Below, in pieces: positions 35,902 to 48,107 of a stretch of DNA of 64,000 nucleotides (the stretch's first letter is position 1; the number at the start of each line of letters is the position of its first letter). A program made the position numbers and the translations under genes. The DNA is taken from the NCBI GenBank assembly GCA_033439685.1, contig JAUEDM010000004.1, forward strand, positions 2,976,001-3,040,000. The letters run 5' to 3'. The stretch comes from Apodospora peruviana (taxonomy: Eukaryota; Ascomycota; Sordariomycetes; Sordariales; Lasiosphaeriaceae). The notes under the pieces are model-generated. The model was not told the DNA's origin. It did no database searches and saw only the letters and a program-made list of their open reading frames with translations.

Positions 35902-38900
35902 ATGTCGTTCAAGGTCAAGAGCATCTACGAGTACAACTCGCCCCACGAGGACGACCTGAACTTCCCAGTCGGTCAGATCATCACCGTCACCGACGAGGAG
36001 GACAGCGAATGGTACGGCGGTGAATATGTGGACGACGCTGGGGTCAAACATGAAGGCATTTTCCCTCGCAACTTTGTCGAGAAGTACGAGCCCACCGCCC
36101 CTCCCCGGCCGACACGGACTCGTACCAAGAAGGAGCCCGAGTCAGAAGCTTCTGCGGCGCTCTCCCCTACGTCGCCCACACAAGCCGTGTTAGAACCCGA
36201 AGACAAGCCCGAGCCGGTGAAGTCACCTTCACCCACCCAGACCTCCTCTGCCGCCCCGCCGTTACCTGCATCGGTCCCCGAACCTCCAGTGCCCAAGCCG
36301 GTGCAGCCGGTACAAGCTTCTGCCCCGCCTCCGCCCGCTCCCCAGCGTGCCGAAGCTCCTGCCCCCGCGCCTCCCAAACCAACCCTTTCCCAATCGAAGC
36401 CCGCCGGCCCACCACCCGTAGCCGAGAAACCCAGCTCGTTCAAAGATCGCATTGCGGCTTTCAATAAGGCCGCTGCGCCTCCGGTTGCTCCCTTCAAACC
36501 TGGCGGCCTAGGCTCCGGAAGCACCAACTTCATCAAGAAACCCTTCGTTGCGCCGCCTCCGAGCAGGAACGCATACATCCCTCCACCCCAGCAAGCCCCC
36601 ACCGCGAAGGTATACCGTCGGGATGAAGATCCGGAAATAAGAGAGCAGGAAGCCGAGGCTCTCGAGAATGCCGGCAAAGCCGGACTCGTTCCTGCGGCTT
36701 CAACCGAAGCAGAGGGCGACGAGGACCAGCCTAAACCGATGAGCTTGAAGGAGAGGTTAGCCCTTCTTCAAAAGCAGCAACTCGAGACAGCTGCCCGGCA
36801 TGCCGATGCGGTGGCTAAGAAGGACAAGCCCAAGCGGCCTGCCAAGAAGCGTATGGACAGCAACCAACCCACCGAAGAGGGCGAGCCCGCTGCTCCGCCA
36901 CCGCTGGAACGACTGGATAGCGAGGATATGGGCAAGAGCTCCTTGGACGAGTCTCACCCACCTCGGGTGCCGCACCCATCCCGGCGCAAGTCGTCTCGAG
37001 GTGCCGAACCCAACGACGGGAACGAGGCCGACATGTCTGGTGCAGGTGAAACCGAGGGTCAGGAGGATCTGACGGAAAAGGAAGACAGCGACGAACGGAA
37101 CAAGCATGTCGCAACGGTTGCAAAGCAGGAGGACGAGAATGTTGACGAGGAGGAAGACGAGGTGGAGGAGGAAGAGGATGATGATGTTGATCCCGAAATC
37201 CGACGCAAGGAGGAACTTCGCGCAAGAATGGCCAAGATGTCAGGAGGGATGGGCATGGCTGGCATGCCCGGCATTCCCCTATTTGGTGGCCCGCCACCCA
37301 TGATGCCTAAGAAAAAGAAGTCCGCCCCAGAAAGACCGGCTGAAGAGGCCGATGACCTTCCTTCGCCGACTGCGCGTGCGCCACAAGTGCCGATGATGAT
37401 GGCGCTTCCTGGAATGTCGCGGCCACAGCAAGAGCCGGAACAGGTAGAATCGGAAGATGACGAAGAGGCTCGCCTTCGAACGCCCCACCAGGAGACTGCG
37501 CCTACTTGTATGATCTTTGATGGCCCAAACACGTGTCAAGTAGTAGCTGACGATTCTACAGTCCCATCAAGAGACCCCGCGGGCCCTCCTCCTGTTCCTG
37601 GTGGACGACCTGCCCCACCTCCTGTCCCAGCGGACTGTGAGTCTCGTTTATGCCACGTTGGACCTTGGGATAGAGTTGTTAACTTGCTGCAGCGCGCCCG
37701 CCACCACCCGCTCCTTCGACTTCAGCGATCCGATCGCCTAGCGAGGGTTCGGAGTCAGATGACGAGCTCTCTGAACGTCCTCAGGAGGAATCGGATACAC
37801 CAAAGCATGAATTAGCCTCCTCCACGAGGGCTCCACCTCCACCTCCGGTTGCCATGCCACCACCGCCCCGAATGCCACCCCAGATGCCCCCGATAATATC
37901 CCCACGAGCGGCACAAGGTAAACGAAACTCGTATACGGAGGAGTTATCACCTGTTTCCCCCGGCGCCGCAGCGAATAGACGAGCTAGTAGAATGCCTCCT
38001 CCGGTCCCGGGTGCTGCACCCGCGCCTCCGCCTTCTCAGACTCGACCGCCTCCACCGCCGCCTCCTGGTGCTCCGCCTCCGATTAGCAGGACAGCGACGA
38101 CCGACAGTCAACGACCTCGTGACGACGAAGGCGGAGAGGAAGAGGTCACTGAGTATGAGGGTGACTATGACACGGATATCGCGTCCTCTGTTCCTCACAA
38201 GGATGCACTAAAATCTCATCAACGCGAGTCCAGTTTTGAGGATGCCCTATCGCCGCGGTCGCCTACTACGGAAGCTCCGCCTCTTCCTCCCACTATGCCA
38301 CCAAGAGCTGGCCCGCCGCCAATTCCAAACCAACCCCCTCAACCTCCACCAGACTCTCGCAAGTCGACGGACATGCCACGGGCTGCACCGCCACCGCCTC
38401 CACCACCAAAGGAGACTTCGCATGATGAGTATGATCCGTACAACTACGGTACGGGCTCGCCGGTGATACCATCATATTCGCTACCCTCCCCGCCTCCGCA
38501 TCTGAGGCATTCAGAGGACCCGTACTTCCCGCCCGAAAGCTCATCAGCGTTTGCGGCGTCTCCAAATGCTAGGGCACCTCCGCCTGCACCCCCGCCTGGT
38601 GTACCGGGCCGCGTCCCGCCTCGCCAGTCTCTAGATGTGCAACGTCCCGGAGTCGCAAGCCGGCGGTCGGTGGATGTCGCGCGGCCATCCATGGAGTCTG
38701 GCTTCGTTGCTAATGATATCGATCTAGCCAGCCAATCCGGTTGGTGGCTGCAACCTGATAGTCTTCCTCCCCAACTTCAGGGCCGGAAAGACATTTTTTT
38801 TGAGTCCGAGGAGTCTAGTGCCGTGGACAACCGTGGAAAGACAATTGTCACGCGTGACATTTACGTGCTATACCAGGATTACTCTCAAACAGTCATCACG

Positions 38901-39473
38901 GTGCGCTTCGACCCGCAAGACGCCTCGGACGTACAATTTGAGCAGCGGCACGAACCTCCGCCACGTACCCTGCGTCAGGACCAGCTAGAGCAAAGCTACG
39001 AGCGCTTCGGGCGCGCCATCGGCGAAGCTGTTGCCACCAAAAAGGACACAGTTGTTGGCGACGGCACGCCGCAGGCTCTCGTGTTTGAGCTCCTGCGCCC
39101 GTTCAAAGACGCACTCTACCCTGTTGGCACGCGCGCGTACGGCGCATTGGTCTACAGGAATCTTGCCAACGGCAGCACCAATCAGAACGACGAGATCCGC
39201 GCCGGCGACATCATCAGTATTCGTAACGCCAAGTTCCAAGGGAAGCACGGCGCGATGCACGCAAAGTACAGCGTCGAGGTGGGTAAACCGGACCATGTGG
39301 GTGTCGTGGCGGAGTGGGACGGCACCAAGAAGAAGGTGCGGGCTTGGGAACAGGGCCGGGAGAGCAAGAAGGTTAAGATGGAGAGCTTCAAGCTGGACGA
39401 CTTGCGAAGTGGTGAAGTCAAGATCTGGCGGGTGATGCCGAGGAGCTGGATTGGGTGGGAGAGTGGGAACTAG
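35902..39473 (+). CDS. BBC1: Bbc1/Mti1-like SH3 protein (myosin-I-tail interacting, actin patch)
   Basis: Three exons: 35902-37507, 37562-37636 and 37693-39473, giving 1153 aa. The 54-nt first intron (GTATGA...CAG, CTGAC branch site) is a multiple of three without a stop. An N-terminal SH3 domain spans residues 1-65 (VKSIYEYNSPHEDDLNF, EWYGGEY, GIFPRNFVEKYE). The middle is a very long Pro-rich and acidic disordered region with many PPPP stretches and an EEEDEVEEEEDDD run. The C-terminal 250 residues (from about WWLQPDSLPP) form the conserved globular domain of fungal Bbc1/Mti1. In yeasts Bbc1 binds type-I myosin tails and restrains Arp2/3 activation at endocytic patches. Function here is inferred from this architecture. 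Confidence 0.88.
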
Positions 39474-40414
39474 GGAAATACCGCTTCCCCGACTGATATC
39501 ACTCCGTCTGCGAGGAGGTGGACGGGTGAGTTTCAGGCCCAAGGGTCGACAGTGAGGAGAGAATTGGGGCATCGGTTGAGTCTTAGTCTGAGAAAGAGTG
39601 GTGATGGTGCGTTTGATAGTGCTGCTAGCGGACTGCGGAGGAATTCGAGTTCTGCGAGGAAGGGCGTCTTGGTGAGGATGACTTGAGCTTTCCTTTTTTC
39701 TGTTTGTGTTTTGTTTGCTGTCTTTGGTCATTTCTTTTGCACAGAAGGAGAGGATCATAAGTTGAAGTAGTTGTTTATGTACCGAGGCACTCCCTCGATG
39801 AGGTTGTTGCTTAACTGCGACGACAGTATGGCTAGGGTATCGTGCGTGGTCGTGGTGATGGTGATCGTTGGTAGTGATAAGTGAAGAATAGTTTCTTAAG
39901 TTTTTGCTATTTTCCTGATGTTTTGTGCGCTTTTGGGACATTGTGCGGATGCTAATCGTGTTCAACTCATATGTGGTTGTTTTGTATACCAATCTGTGGG
40001 TGAAGGATTCTACCTGCCTACCTTGCTTGTTTGTTGTAATATCTCTTAATTAATCGAGTTGTCTAAGCTTTTCCGGATTTAACATTCTATCGACTTGGTA
40101 CTCCTTTATGTTGTTTGCATAATGACGTCCTGCTTGAAGTGTACTTTACTTGTCTGTAATGTAGGTCATCGCCTGATATAATTATATGGGCAGGTAACAT
40201 TCCAATCACACCACAAACGAAACACGAGCAATACGAGCGAGGCTGCAGAGATGTCATATTCAACACCACCCAGCTTGAGCTCAACCCCGCCAAGCCCATC
40301 TTGACATAGGCAGACTTCGTTCGCTTTTCCAAACAAACCATCACGAACAATCTAATTGCCAACCTTTATTTTACTAAGTCTATACCGAACAAATATCTCT
40401 CCGAGTCGTTAAAG
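39474..40414. other. Intergenic, 0.9 kb
   Basis: 3' UTR of the Bbc1-like gene and promoter of the next gene. The 335-codon minus ORF running from here into the Bbc1 gene is an antisense shadow. Confidence 0.5.
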
Positions 40415-41161
40415 ATGAAAGAACCACAGTTATCCAACTTTCCCATCAACACATCCCCCTCTTTTTGTCCGACTAAAATCTTTCTCATCCATGAACCAAA
40501 CACAGATCAGCTCCTCGCGCCTATTGCTGCCGAAACAAGCGACATCACCGCTTCGCCGGCAGCAGCGGAGATTCTCGCCACAGACACCACAAATGAAGAC
40601 GTTCATGATCTCCTCCCCGAACCGGTCCTATCCAGACTGGAACCTGCCGCCGCGGACCAGCACCCATTTTTGAAGGTGGCGTCTACATCATGGTACAAAC
40701 GAGCTCTCAAAGCCATTCTCATTCATGGCAGCACAGAAGAGGAGAAAGAGATAGCCCAGTTGGCTGGGCCACTCCTTTCACTTGGCAGATGGAAATTTAT
40801 TTTCGCGGATGCGACGTATTCCAGCCATAAAATCGAGATGCGGCCTACTGGGGTCGGTTCGAGGGCCGATGTGTTTGTTAAGGACAGTCTGTTGTTTTTT
40901 TGGGAGCCGGTTGCTCATGGGCAGAGGGCGAGGTATGTGCTTTGGAAGGGTACGGCTGGTGAAGAGGAGAGTAGGCAGAGGGAGGTGGTGGGTGTTTATG
41001 CGCTTGTCGCCCATCATGGGCATGGTCATTGGCATGGTGAGAGTGGGAAGAAACGGAAAGGAAGGAGGGGGGTGCTGGTCGTTGATGATAGTAAGGTGGA
41101 CAAGGTTGTTGCGGTTTTGACGTGTGTTGCGACTGTTAATAGGGTTGAGTCTTTTCGTTGA
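40415..41161 (+). CDS. Hypothetical protein with His-rich segment
   Basis: Single-exon, 248 aa, no family recognised. Residues 1-85 are low-complexity (Ala/Thr/Pro, acidic). Residues 90-205 look like a folded domain with alternating strands (RWKFIFADATYSSHKIEM, DVFVKDSLLFFWEPV, YVLWKG). A His-rich metal-binding-looking run HHGHGHWHG is followed by a basic stretch (KKRKGRR) and a hydrophobic end. No signal peptide. Coding is supported by the length and codon usage. Confidence 0.65.
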   Translation: MKEPQLSNFPINTSPSFCPTKIFLIHEPNTDQLLAPIAAETSDITASPAAAEILATDTTNEDVHDLLPEPVLSRLEPAAADQHPFLKVASTSWYKRALKAILIHGSTEEEKEIAQLAGPLLSLGRWKFIFADATYSSHKIEMRPTGVGSRADVFVKDSLLFFWEPVAHGQRARYVLWKGTAGEEESRQREVVGVYALVAHHGHGHWHGESGKKRKGRRGVLVVDDSKVDKVVAVLTCVATVNRVESFR

Positions 41162-41539
41162 TTACATACTTCAAGTTATCTACCGACCTTGGATGGATGT
41201 TATTGATGTTTGGATGTTGGTTGGAAAATTCGGTAGGTAGTAGGTATATGGGTAAGAGGTCTGGGAGAGCCAGGCTGTTCACTTTCGTGGTTTCAACTTT
41301 TGATGTGAGAGTGTGTTTCTTTTACCACGGTCGATTAGCTCGCAACATGATTCGCAAGTGTATTTCTCTTTTCATTTCACTTGTCTACATCACTGATCAA
41401 AGCATTTGACTACCTATCATCGAGTGATTACTGTTTAGTGATAATTCTGTTCATATGTCGATAACCTCGCCCTGAGGATTGTCCCTAGACTATTTTGTTC
41501 CCTCTATCTCTCACACTGTCCTCCGAAATATTCGGTCAT
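41162..41539. other. Convergent intergenic region
   Basis: 3' flanks of the hypothetical gene and the alpha-galactosidase gene; nothing else seen. Confidence 0.5.
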
Positions 41540-43035
41540 CTAGTTACTGTAGTAAGTCCCATTCGGATAACTGCACTGCCAGTAGCCAGCGCAGTACGGC
41601 TCGATGCCCTCGGGCTCCGGACCAACATCGTTCAGCAGCAGCGCGGCAACGCCGTGCGCCGGCAGCGTCAGCGTGATGTCGCGGACGGCGGTGCCATTAC
41701 GCGTGTGTGACCACATATCATAGACCGAGTACTCCCTGCCCGCGCGAATCGCCCAGCTCTCGGTCAGGTTGAAGGACATCTTTCGCGGCTCGTCGTAGGT
41801 ATTGAGAACCATAAACACGACCCCGTACGACGAGTTGCCGGTCCAGTACGCCGCGGGGTGGACAGGATCCCAAGAGTACTCCCACCGGAACGGCGCGACG
41901 GACTCGCCGACCGCCGGGTCCTGGCTAATCTTGAGGATGTCGGTGTTACCCAAGATCTCAATGGTCTGTTGCGACGCGTTGGTCAAGTCCGAACCGATGA
42001 GGAGCGGCGATTTGAGCAGCGCCCAGGCGGTGAAGTGGCTCTTGGCCTCATCGTAGGTCAGGTTCCCCGGCGGAGTTCCCAGGCCGTCGCTGTTGCCGAC
42101 CTCGAGCATGTCGAGGTCGTTGCGCGCGTAGAAATGGGTTTCTGTCGCGATGAAGCTGGCCTGGTTGATGATGCTCGCCAGCGCCGACCACCACGGCCTG
42201 ATGTCGCCGCCGATACGCCACGACTGGCCCAACCTGCCGGCCCAGACCCAGGGGCTCTGCCAACCCCATTCGCAAAGCGCCAGCTGGACAGGCTGCTGCT
42301 TTTTTGTCACGGCCCGGGTTTCAATGGCGGCGGCCATTCGCTTGTAGCGCCCAAAGACGTTCTCCTGGGTGACGCTGTCGAAGGGGATGTAGCAGTTGTC
42401 GTACTTGAGGTAGTGGAATCCCCACTCCTCGAACGTCTCGAGGTCCTCGGCTTCGTGGCCGTACGAGCCAGGGAAGCCGCCGCATGTCTGGTAGCCTGCG
42501 TCGCTGTAGATGCCTGCTCGGAGGCCTAGGGATTTGAGCGAGTCGGTAAAGTTCTTCATCCCGTGGGGGAACTTTGCCGGGTCTATGTGAGGGCGGTTTT
42601 GTTAGAGCCGGTACCTTGGAGAATGGGAAAGGAAGCTGTGCATACCTGCCACGATTCTCCCTTTGGAATTGCGTTGTCTCAGACTGTAACAGTCATCAAG
42701 CATGAATCTCTGGAGTACTTTTTCATCAGTTACTGCGTGCTACCATAACCACACACCAAGAGTAGCTGATGTAACTTACATCATACCCTGCCTTGACCAA
42801 TCCTGTATCGACCATTGCTCGAGCTTGGGCAAGCAATACGTCGGCGGTGTAATCACATTGATATATATTCCAAGCTAAAGAACGGGAAAGGCATTAGTGA
42901 CTAAATTTGCATTGCCAACGAGATTAGTTGTGACTTACTGTTGAACCCCAGGGCTGGAAGCTTTCCGACTCCATTGTCCAGCGCGAAGGCGCTGGTCGCG
43001 TAAACCACGCCAAGTAGTACCGATGATGACCTCAT
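41540..43035 (-). CDS. Secreted GH27 alpha-galactosidase
   Basis: Four exons: 43035-42939, 42874-42780, 42709-42646 and 42582-41540, giving 432 aa; the 64-nt third exon is needed for the family motif LDDCYSL. Signal peptide at 1-18 (ending ALA). The GH27 (beta/alpha)8 barrel is complete: LGFNTWNIYQCDY, LDDCYS, GIYSDAGYQTC, the nucleophile Asp147 in YLKYDNC, CEWGWQSPW, and the acid/base Asp212 in RIGGDI. A C-terminal beta-domain follows. Family enzymes release terminal alpha-galactose from galactomannans and raffinose-type sugars. Length is normal for fungal GH27. Confidence 0.92.
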
Positions 43036-43829
43036 TGAAGCGGATGTTATAGCTTGCTGGTACTAGAACACCGAGATCTGTTTATTGGACATAAGTTGGC
43101 TGGGCGGCATGCGAGTATGTATAGGTCGAACGTGCCGAGGAATGGTGGCTCATCCAGCGCCAGCCGGAGCTCCCTTGTCCGCCCCCCCCCCCTCAACCAT
43201 CTGGTCCCGGTTGCGCTATAATTGCGTGTATCCTCGAATGGTGAAGCAATAATTCTCACTTCGTTGTCAGAGGCTCAAATGGACCTGCCTGAATGGTGGC
43301 AGATTTGCGGTTCAATCCACCTCAGGCGAACGAGAAGTCTAGATGCAGGTACATGTAATCCGTACGGGTATGCGCACCTATCCCAGTTCCCTGGACGCGA
43401 GATGTAAGTCAGTAGTCAAACTGCGCTTATTGGTGGAACGGCAGCTTGGGATGAATCGACCCGCTACGGTCCTCGGATGCTGGTATTCCGTGCCTGTTGA
43501 GGAAGTAAGTCAATATCAGAAGCAACCACAACTAACGTCGACGTTGAATATTCTCTTCAACCTTTCAACGCTTGTCAACCAGAAATGGTCAAGGCCACCG
43601 CTACAGGTTTTATTGCGGTTCGACCAGAATTTTGATATAGGCGGAACTTGCCGCAAAAACCAGCCACTACACACGTGGTAAAAAGAGGGGAAGTCCTGCA
43701 TTCAGTTTTCCCACACGCACAACTCATTACCGAGTACAACAAATTCATCCATCACCAAGTACACTCCACGATCAGTACCGCAGCCTCAATTCTCATCGCG
43801 GCATTCAGTCATCAATCCTAGGTACCAGT
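43036..43829. other. Divergent intergenic region, 0.8 kb
   Basis: Upstream region shared by the GH27 gene and the small Gly/Ser-rich gene. No motif-bearing ORF. Confidence 0.5.
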
Positions 43830-44087
43830 ATGCCCAGCAACAACAGCGGAACCACTGGCGGTGGCGGCGGCGGCAATCAAAACAGCAACAAGTCTACCTC
43901 CTCATCCAAGTCCTCATCTAAGCAGCCAATGTCGGATTACGAGTTCCTTAAGCCATGGGGCGGCATGAACAACTTCATGCTCTCGCACGGCCTCAAGATG
44001 CACGATCCGGCCGACGTCGCCGAGGCCCACCAGATCATTGATCAGATGCGCCAGCAAGGCGGGTATGGAAGGAGCCCTTATCGCTAG
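43830..44087 (+). CDS. Small hypothetical protein, Gly/Ser-rich head with conserved-looking tail
   Basis: Single-exon, 85 aa. Residues 1-33 are low complexity (GGGGGG, Ser/Lys runs). Residues 34-85 look folded and constrained: SDYEFLKPWGGMNNFMLSHG then DPADVAEAHQIIDQMRQQ. No signal peptide or known domain. The composition switch and GC-ending codons argue that it is real. Confidence 0.65.
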   Translation: MPSNNSGTTGGGGGGNQNSNKSTSSSKSSSKQPMSDYEFLKPWGGMNNFMLSHGLKMHDPADVAEAHQIIDQMRQQGGYGRSPYR

Positions 44088-44778
44088 ATTCTAGTGAGGG
44101 GGAGGATCCGTCGTCCGAACTTCTATGCCGGTCATCCATTTTTTGTTGGCCGTTGTTTGTGGGGTGAGTTGGTATTGTGCGGTTCGAGATCAATGGCTCA
44201 GCCGAGAGCTAAGCTGAATTCAAGGCGCATTCTGAAGGCTGGGAAACCTATTGGATCATTGTCTCACATACCTAGTTATACTACCTGGTAGTTTCCAATA
44301 CAACTGTCCACGTGTGCCTTTTCTATCATTGTGTTAATGGACACAGCTGGGTCGATGCTGTCGGCAACTTTGTGTACCGTACCAATAGTGCAAGATCGCT
44401 GCAGTACTGCTGCTATTGTACAGGACAGACATGTAGAGACGTTATAGTCGCTCCATCATCTCCGTACAATATGATCTTTTGAACTGGATGATGTATTCAG
44501 TTACTCTTACAGCCTATTGTGGTGCTTGGTAGTTCATCTATAATTTTAAACGTTCTGCAACTGGCAACTCGTCCTATTGTCTAGCTGGGTACAACGACTT
44601 CACTCAGTTTCTATTACCTCGAAGCCATACAAGTCCAGCTATTGTAGACAAAATCAGATATGCCTCAACCAGTGGTACATCTGTTTCCGAATCGCTCGCG
44701 CGGTCGAATTCTGTGGCCCAAACAACCCCCGGTCCATACTCCGTCGCACTGACCGGGTGGTGTTGAAGCTGCTGACTA
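44088..44778. other. Intergenic, 0.7 kb
   Basis: No supported gene; start of the accessory region. Confidence 0.4.
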
Positions 44779-45732
44779 GATACTACAGAACGACGTTGGC
44801 TCGGCTCGAAGGCTTCCTCCAAACTCTGGCCGAGGTACTCGGGGTGGACGGCGACGACGTCGTCGCTATGGAGAAGATTAGGCCCGACATGGGATAAGAT
44901 CAAAGCAGGCTTGCTTCGGCTTCGCGGCCAAGCAGCAGAGCCCCTGGACCAAACAAACGCAGACGTCATCAACGGTCCAGCCCGCACCCCAACAGGGACC
45001 TACGATCCATCCTCGATCCCATGGTTCAACAGCAGCTTGCAGGAGTGGCTAACTTCTGTGACGGTCGAAGACACCTTTGACCTTGACTATCAGTGGGTGA
45101 AGCCGGCGATCAGGTACTCCAACAAGGAAGAGTGGCTCTGCACCTTCCAGGAGGGATGGAGCCTCATGAGGGTGCAGGCAGTACGGGGACACCGGCCCTA
45201 GGAGGCCTACTTCTTCTCCTTCATTGGGCTATCCTGCAAACTGACTGCAGTACCAAGGAACTCGCGTCTGTATTTCGAGCTCAAGACGTTGATACCAGCC
45301 CCAGCGTCGATAGACGATGAGCGATTCACGAACGACACCGGTACGATGTGGGATATCTCCCGCAACGACCTCGGCTACGATAACGACGGCATCCTTGCAA
45401 GTAACTGGCAGGTGACGGAAGTGCTGTACAGATTCCGCAAGCCACGTTCTGACTCCTGTTTTGGGAACCCGGACCAGATGGGCTTTGTTATGAAGTCTTA
45501 TATGGGGTACGTCTGGTCCATCAAGGATATGGAACCTCCATTCAGCAACCATATTACCTTACAAATAGTACTCGCAATCATCCTTCTGTCCAGCTTTACC
45601 ACCCAGACCGGCCTACCCCTTGATCTGAGCGACAAGGTCACACGTCACTATGTCTCTATTCATCTCGGCAACCAGGGTTTCCCGGCGCAGTACAGCGACG
45701 AGCAGATTGACCGCAGCCTGCCCAAGGACTGA
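44779..45732 (+). pseudogene. Unknown protein-like ORF interrupted by one TAG
   Basis: One frame stays open for about 950 bases apart from a single TAG at 45199-45201. The reading is protein-like on both sides (WRRLGPTWDKIKAG, PSSIPWFNSSLQEWL, NKEEWLCTFQEGW before; YFFSFIGLSCKL, MWDISRNDLGYDNDGIL, NWQVTEVLYRFRKP after). A hydrophobic helix (IVLAIILLSSF) lies near the end. No start codon or exon structure is clear, and a 33-nt intron would be too short to remove the TAG. I do not recognise the family. A related open stretch continues at 46021-46350. Confidence 0.45.
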
Positions 45733-46563
45733 ATCTGGAAGAAGGACAAGACGGGCCAAGGCCATCATATATTATATTTACATGGGCGGCTAACCAGGCC
45801 GCGACCCCCTGGTGACCAACTCGACCGTGCACCCAAGCCGGTTTTATATTGAAGGCGAGGACGCACCCGGAATCCGTTCTCCTCCCACCAGGATGGGCTC
45901 GGCGTCTTGACCGGGACGACATTCTCTTCTTCGTCGACCACCACACCAGGTCTGCCACCCGCATAGACCCACCTGCCCATCGGATGGTGGAAGATTAAAG
46001 ATCACGAGGACAAACCATTCTTCTACCACTGCGGCAGCAGCAGCAGCAACGCCGTCATTGAGACATACGGCGCCTCGACAATGAAGAGAAAGTGCCTTGA
46101 CGGAAAATATCTTTTGTCTGATGTTCCGAAGCCAAGAGAGAACCCGCTGAACTTGGAGAGAAGCATGACATGCCAAGAACCGAGTAAAGTTTTGCAGTCT
46201 TCGAGCTCGGAAAGCCGGGCAGGGGCAGAAGAGGAAGCGAATGTGGAGTCGACACAACAAATTGGTGAAGCTGAGATCGAAACTCCGGAGACGTTTAGCT
46301 CGTATGACAAGGGCACTGGGAGCGTGCATAGTCACAGCCTGTATGAGTAATGGCACCTGGTGGAAGATATCGCCAATGATTCGGATGTGGGCTTGGATGG
46401 ACTGGCATGCGACTGTTTTCGAAGGGACATGGCAGGTTTGCAGTTAATTACTAGTATTGGGTTTTCGGCAGGACGTATGGAGTGAGGTAGACCGATGCCT
46501 TAAGGTAGCATTATTGGAGTGGTTGAAAGGACAAAAACACCCAGTATTCATCTAGCTGCACCA
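45733..46563. other. Fragmentary coding-like sequence
   Basis: Plus-strand pieces (45800-45900; 45985-46350) read as protein (for example WWKIKDHEDKPFFYHC followed by an acidic Ser/Glu-rich tail ending SLYE and a stop) but are in different frames, with a TAG at about 45964. Probably the 3' part of the same decayed or multi-exon gene as 44779-45732. Confidence 0.35.
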
Positions 46564-48107
46564 TCAAGGCAGCGTTAAATTACAGCCCCTCGATCCGGGC
46601 ACCAAGCCGGTAATAGTGCCTCTCCCAAGACTAGATTCGGAGAACCCAAGCTCAAGGGCTTCAGCATCGTTTCTGATCATCTTCAATCCAAGCCCAGCCA
46701 AACTGTTTTCAGAGGGAACTATGAGGTTCTTCGCACTCTTCATCTCGTCGAAACTTGCCTCGGCTGCTGCCTTTCCGATATACTCGCCCAAGCCAGCCAC
46801 AAAGTGCTCACTCTGGACAGGTTCATTTGCCTTGTATTGCTGATAAAGCGAAAGCACAAGATCATCCACCCCCTTAGTCCTGTTGGTTGCCCGGGTGATG
46901 AGCCCTGAAATACGACGTCCGCACCAGCTGCGTGCTCGTCCAGTAATTGTCCAGCACATATTTCCACTCCAATCCCGTCGTTTCGCCAGTATAATAGGCC
47001 TGAGCGTTATTATTCATCCATCTCAAAAGGTACCCTTTGTCCATCGCGCCGGCCAAAAAGGGGGCCACGACGGCGTAATACACCGCCGCGCCCTCGCGAT
47101 ACCACACATCCTCTTGTCTCACGGGGTTCATGAGTGCGTACCTATGAATCGATTCATGCGCGAGCAGATTCTGCAATTCCTCCCTCGAGAGTTCTTCAGC
47201 AAAGCCATCATACTCCATCATAAACGACTGGAAACCGCCCGCACCGCCATACCCCCTCGCCGCCCGTCGCCAAAACACACGGAACGCATCCCTCTCCTCG
47301 CCAAAGAATTTTCTTGTTGCACTTGCAAGAACTTGTACCCTCTCGCCCAGGCCGCCTTCGAATGACTGCCCAAGGCGGCGCCTCCCCGACCCAATACATC
47401 GCAAATGCTCCGTGCCCCTCCCCGGCATCCGCAGTAGTTTCCCAGTCAGGCCATCTCCCACAGCCTCCCAACAGCAAAGTAAGTCTTATCCATCACACGA
47501 CCAGGTAGTCCCACCGTCCGTACTTCCCTCCACCAAGGGAACAGACTGCCTTGATCCGCTCGGGCCACTTTTCTGCGTCCTCCCAGCGGACAGTAACATC
47601 CCACTCCTCCTCCTCTTCGCCGACCACCGCAGGACGCGGCAGGAACCCCTCTCCTAACCCAACCAGTCCGCCACCGCCGCCGAGATCACGCCTCAGATCG
47701 ATGCGCGGTCCGTTCCCCACCCCTAAACCGGGAGGAGGTTCCGCGACAAGGCCCGCGGTTGTTAAATTTCCTCCAGTTTGTCGGACCGTAGACCAGTACC
47801 GCACCGCGTTGGAAGAATTGCTGTCGACGTATGATGTAAAATTCAAGGGACCAGCTTCGTCGAACGCAGGCCCGCGACCGGAGGCGTAGTGGATGGTTTG
47901 CGTTGCGCCGTTGTTGAGCAGCTGAGAGAGCATGGGAGTTCCATTTGCGTACCCATAAGGGGGGTTGGTTAGTATGAGGGTGATGTTCAGGGCGGTGACT
48001 TCTGGTGGGTAGGAGGATGAGGAAAATAACGGGGTGAGGGAGACGAGGATGTGTGGGAGGGCTGTTGTGATTGGGAGGGTAAGAAGGAGGAGAACGAGGA
48101 GGTTCAC
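46564..48107 (-). pseudogene. Secreted M61-like metallopeptidase, frameshifted
   Basis: Minus-strand ORFs in successive frames (48107-47493; 47477-47208; 47461-46874; 46959-46564) together describe one protein. It starts with a signal peptide (MNLLVLLLLTLPITTA), has an N-terminal beta-rich domain, then the zinc site HESIH with a downstream WYREG Glu, the gluzincin arrangement of M61-like peptidases, and a helical C-terminus ending LTLP. One in-frame TGA after RWDYLVV could be removed by a 60-nt intron, but the change after YWVGEAPP (near 47365) and the one after TSYF (near 46910) each look like a one-base indel without usable splice sites. Likely a pseudogene, or two assembly errors. Confidence 0.6.

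Noticed and set aside
38985..39992. 335-codon minus-strand ORF
   Set aside because: Antisense shadow of the C-terminal Bbc1/Mti1 coding exon; Ser/His/Pro-rich composition and no motif.
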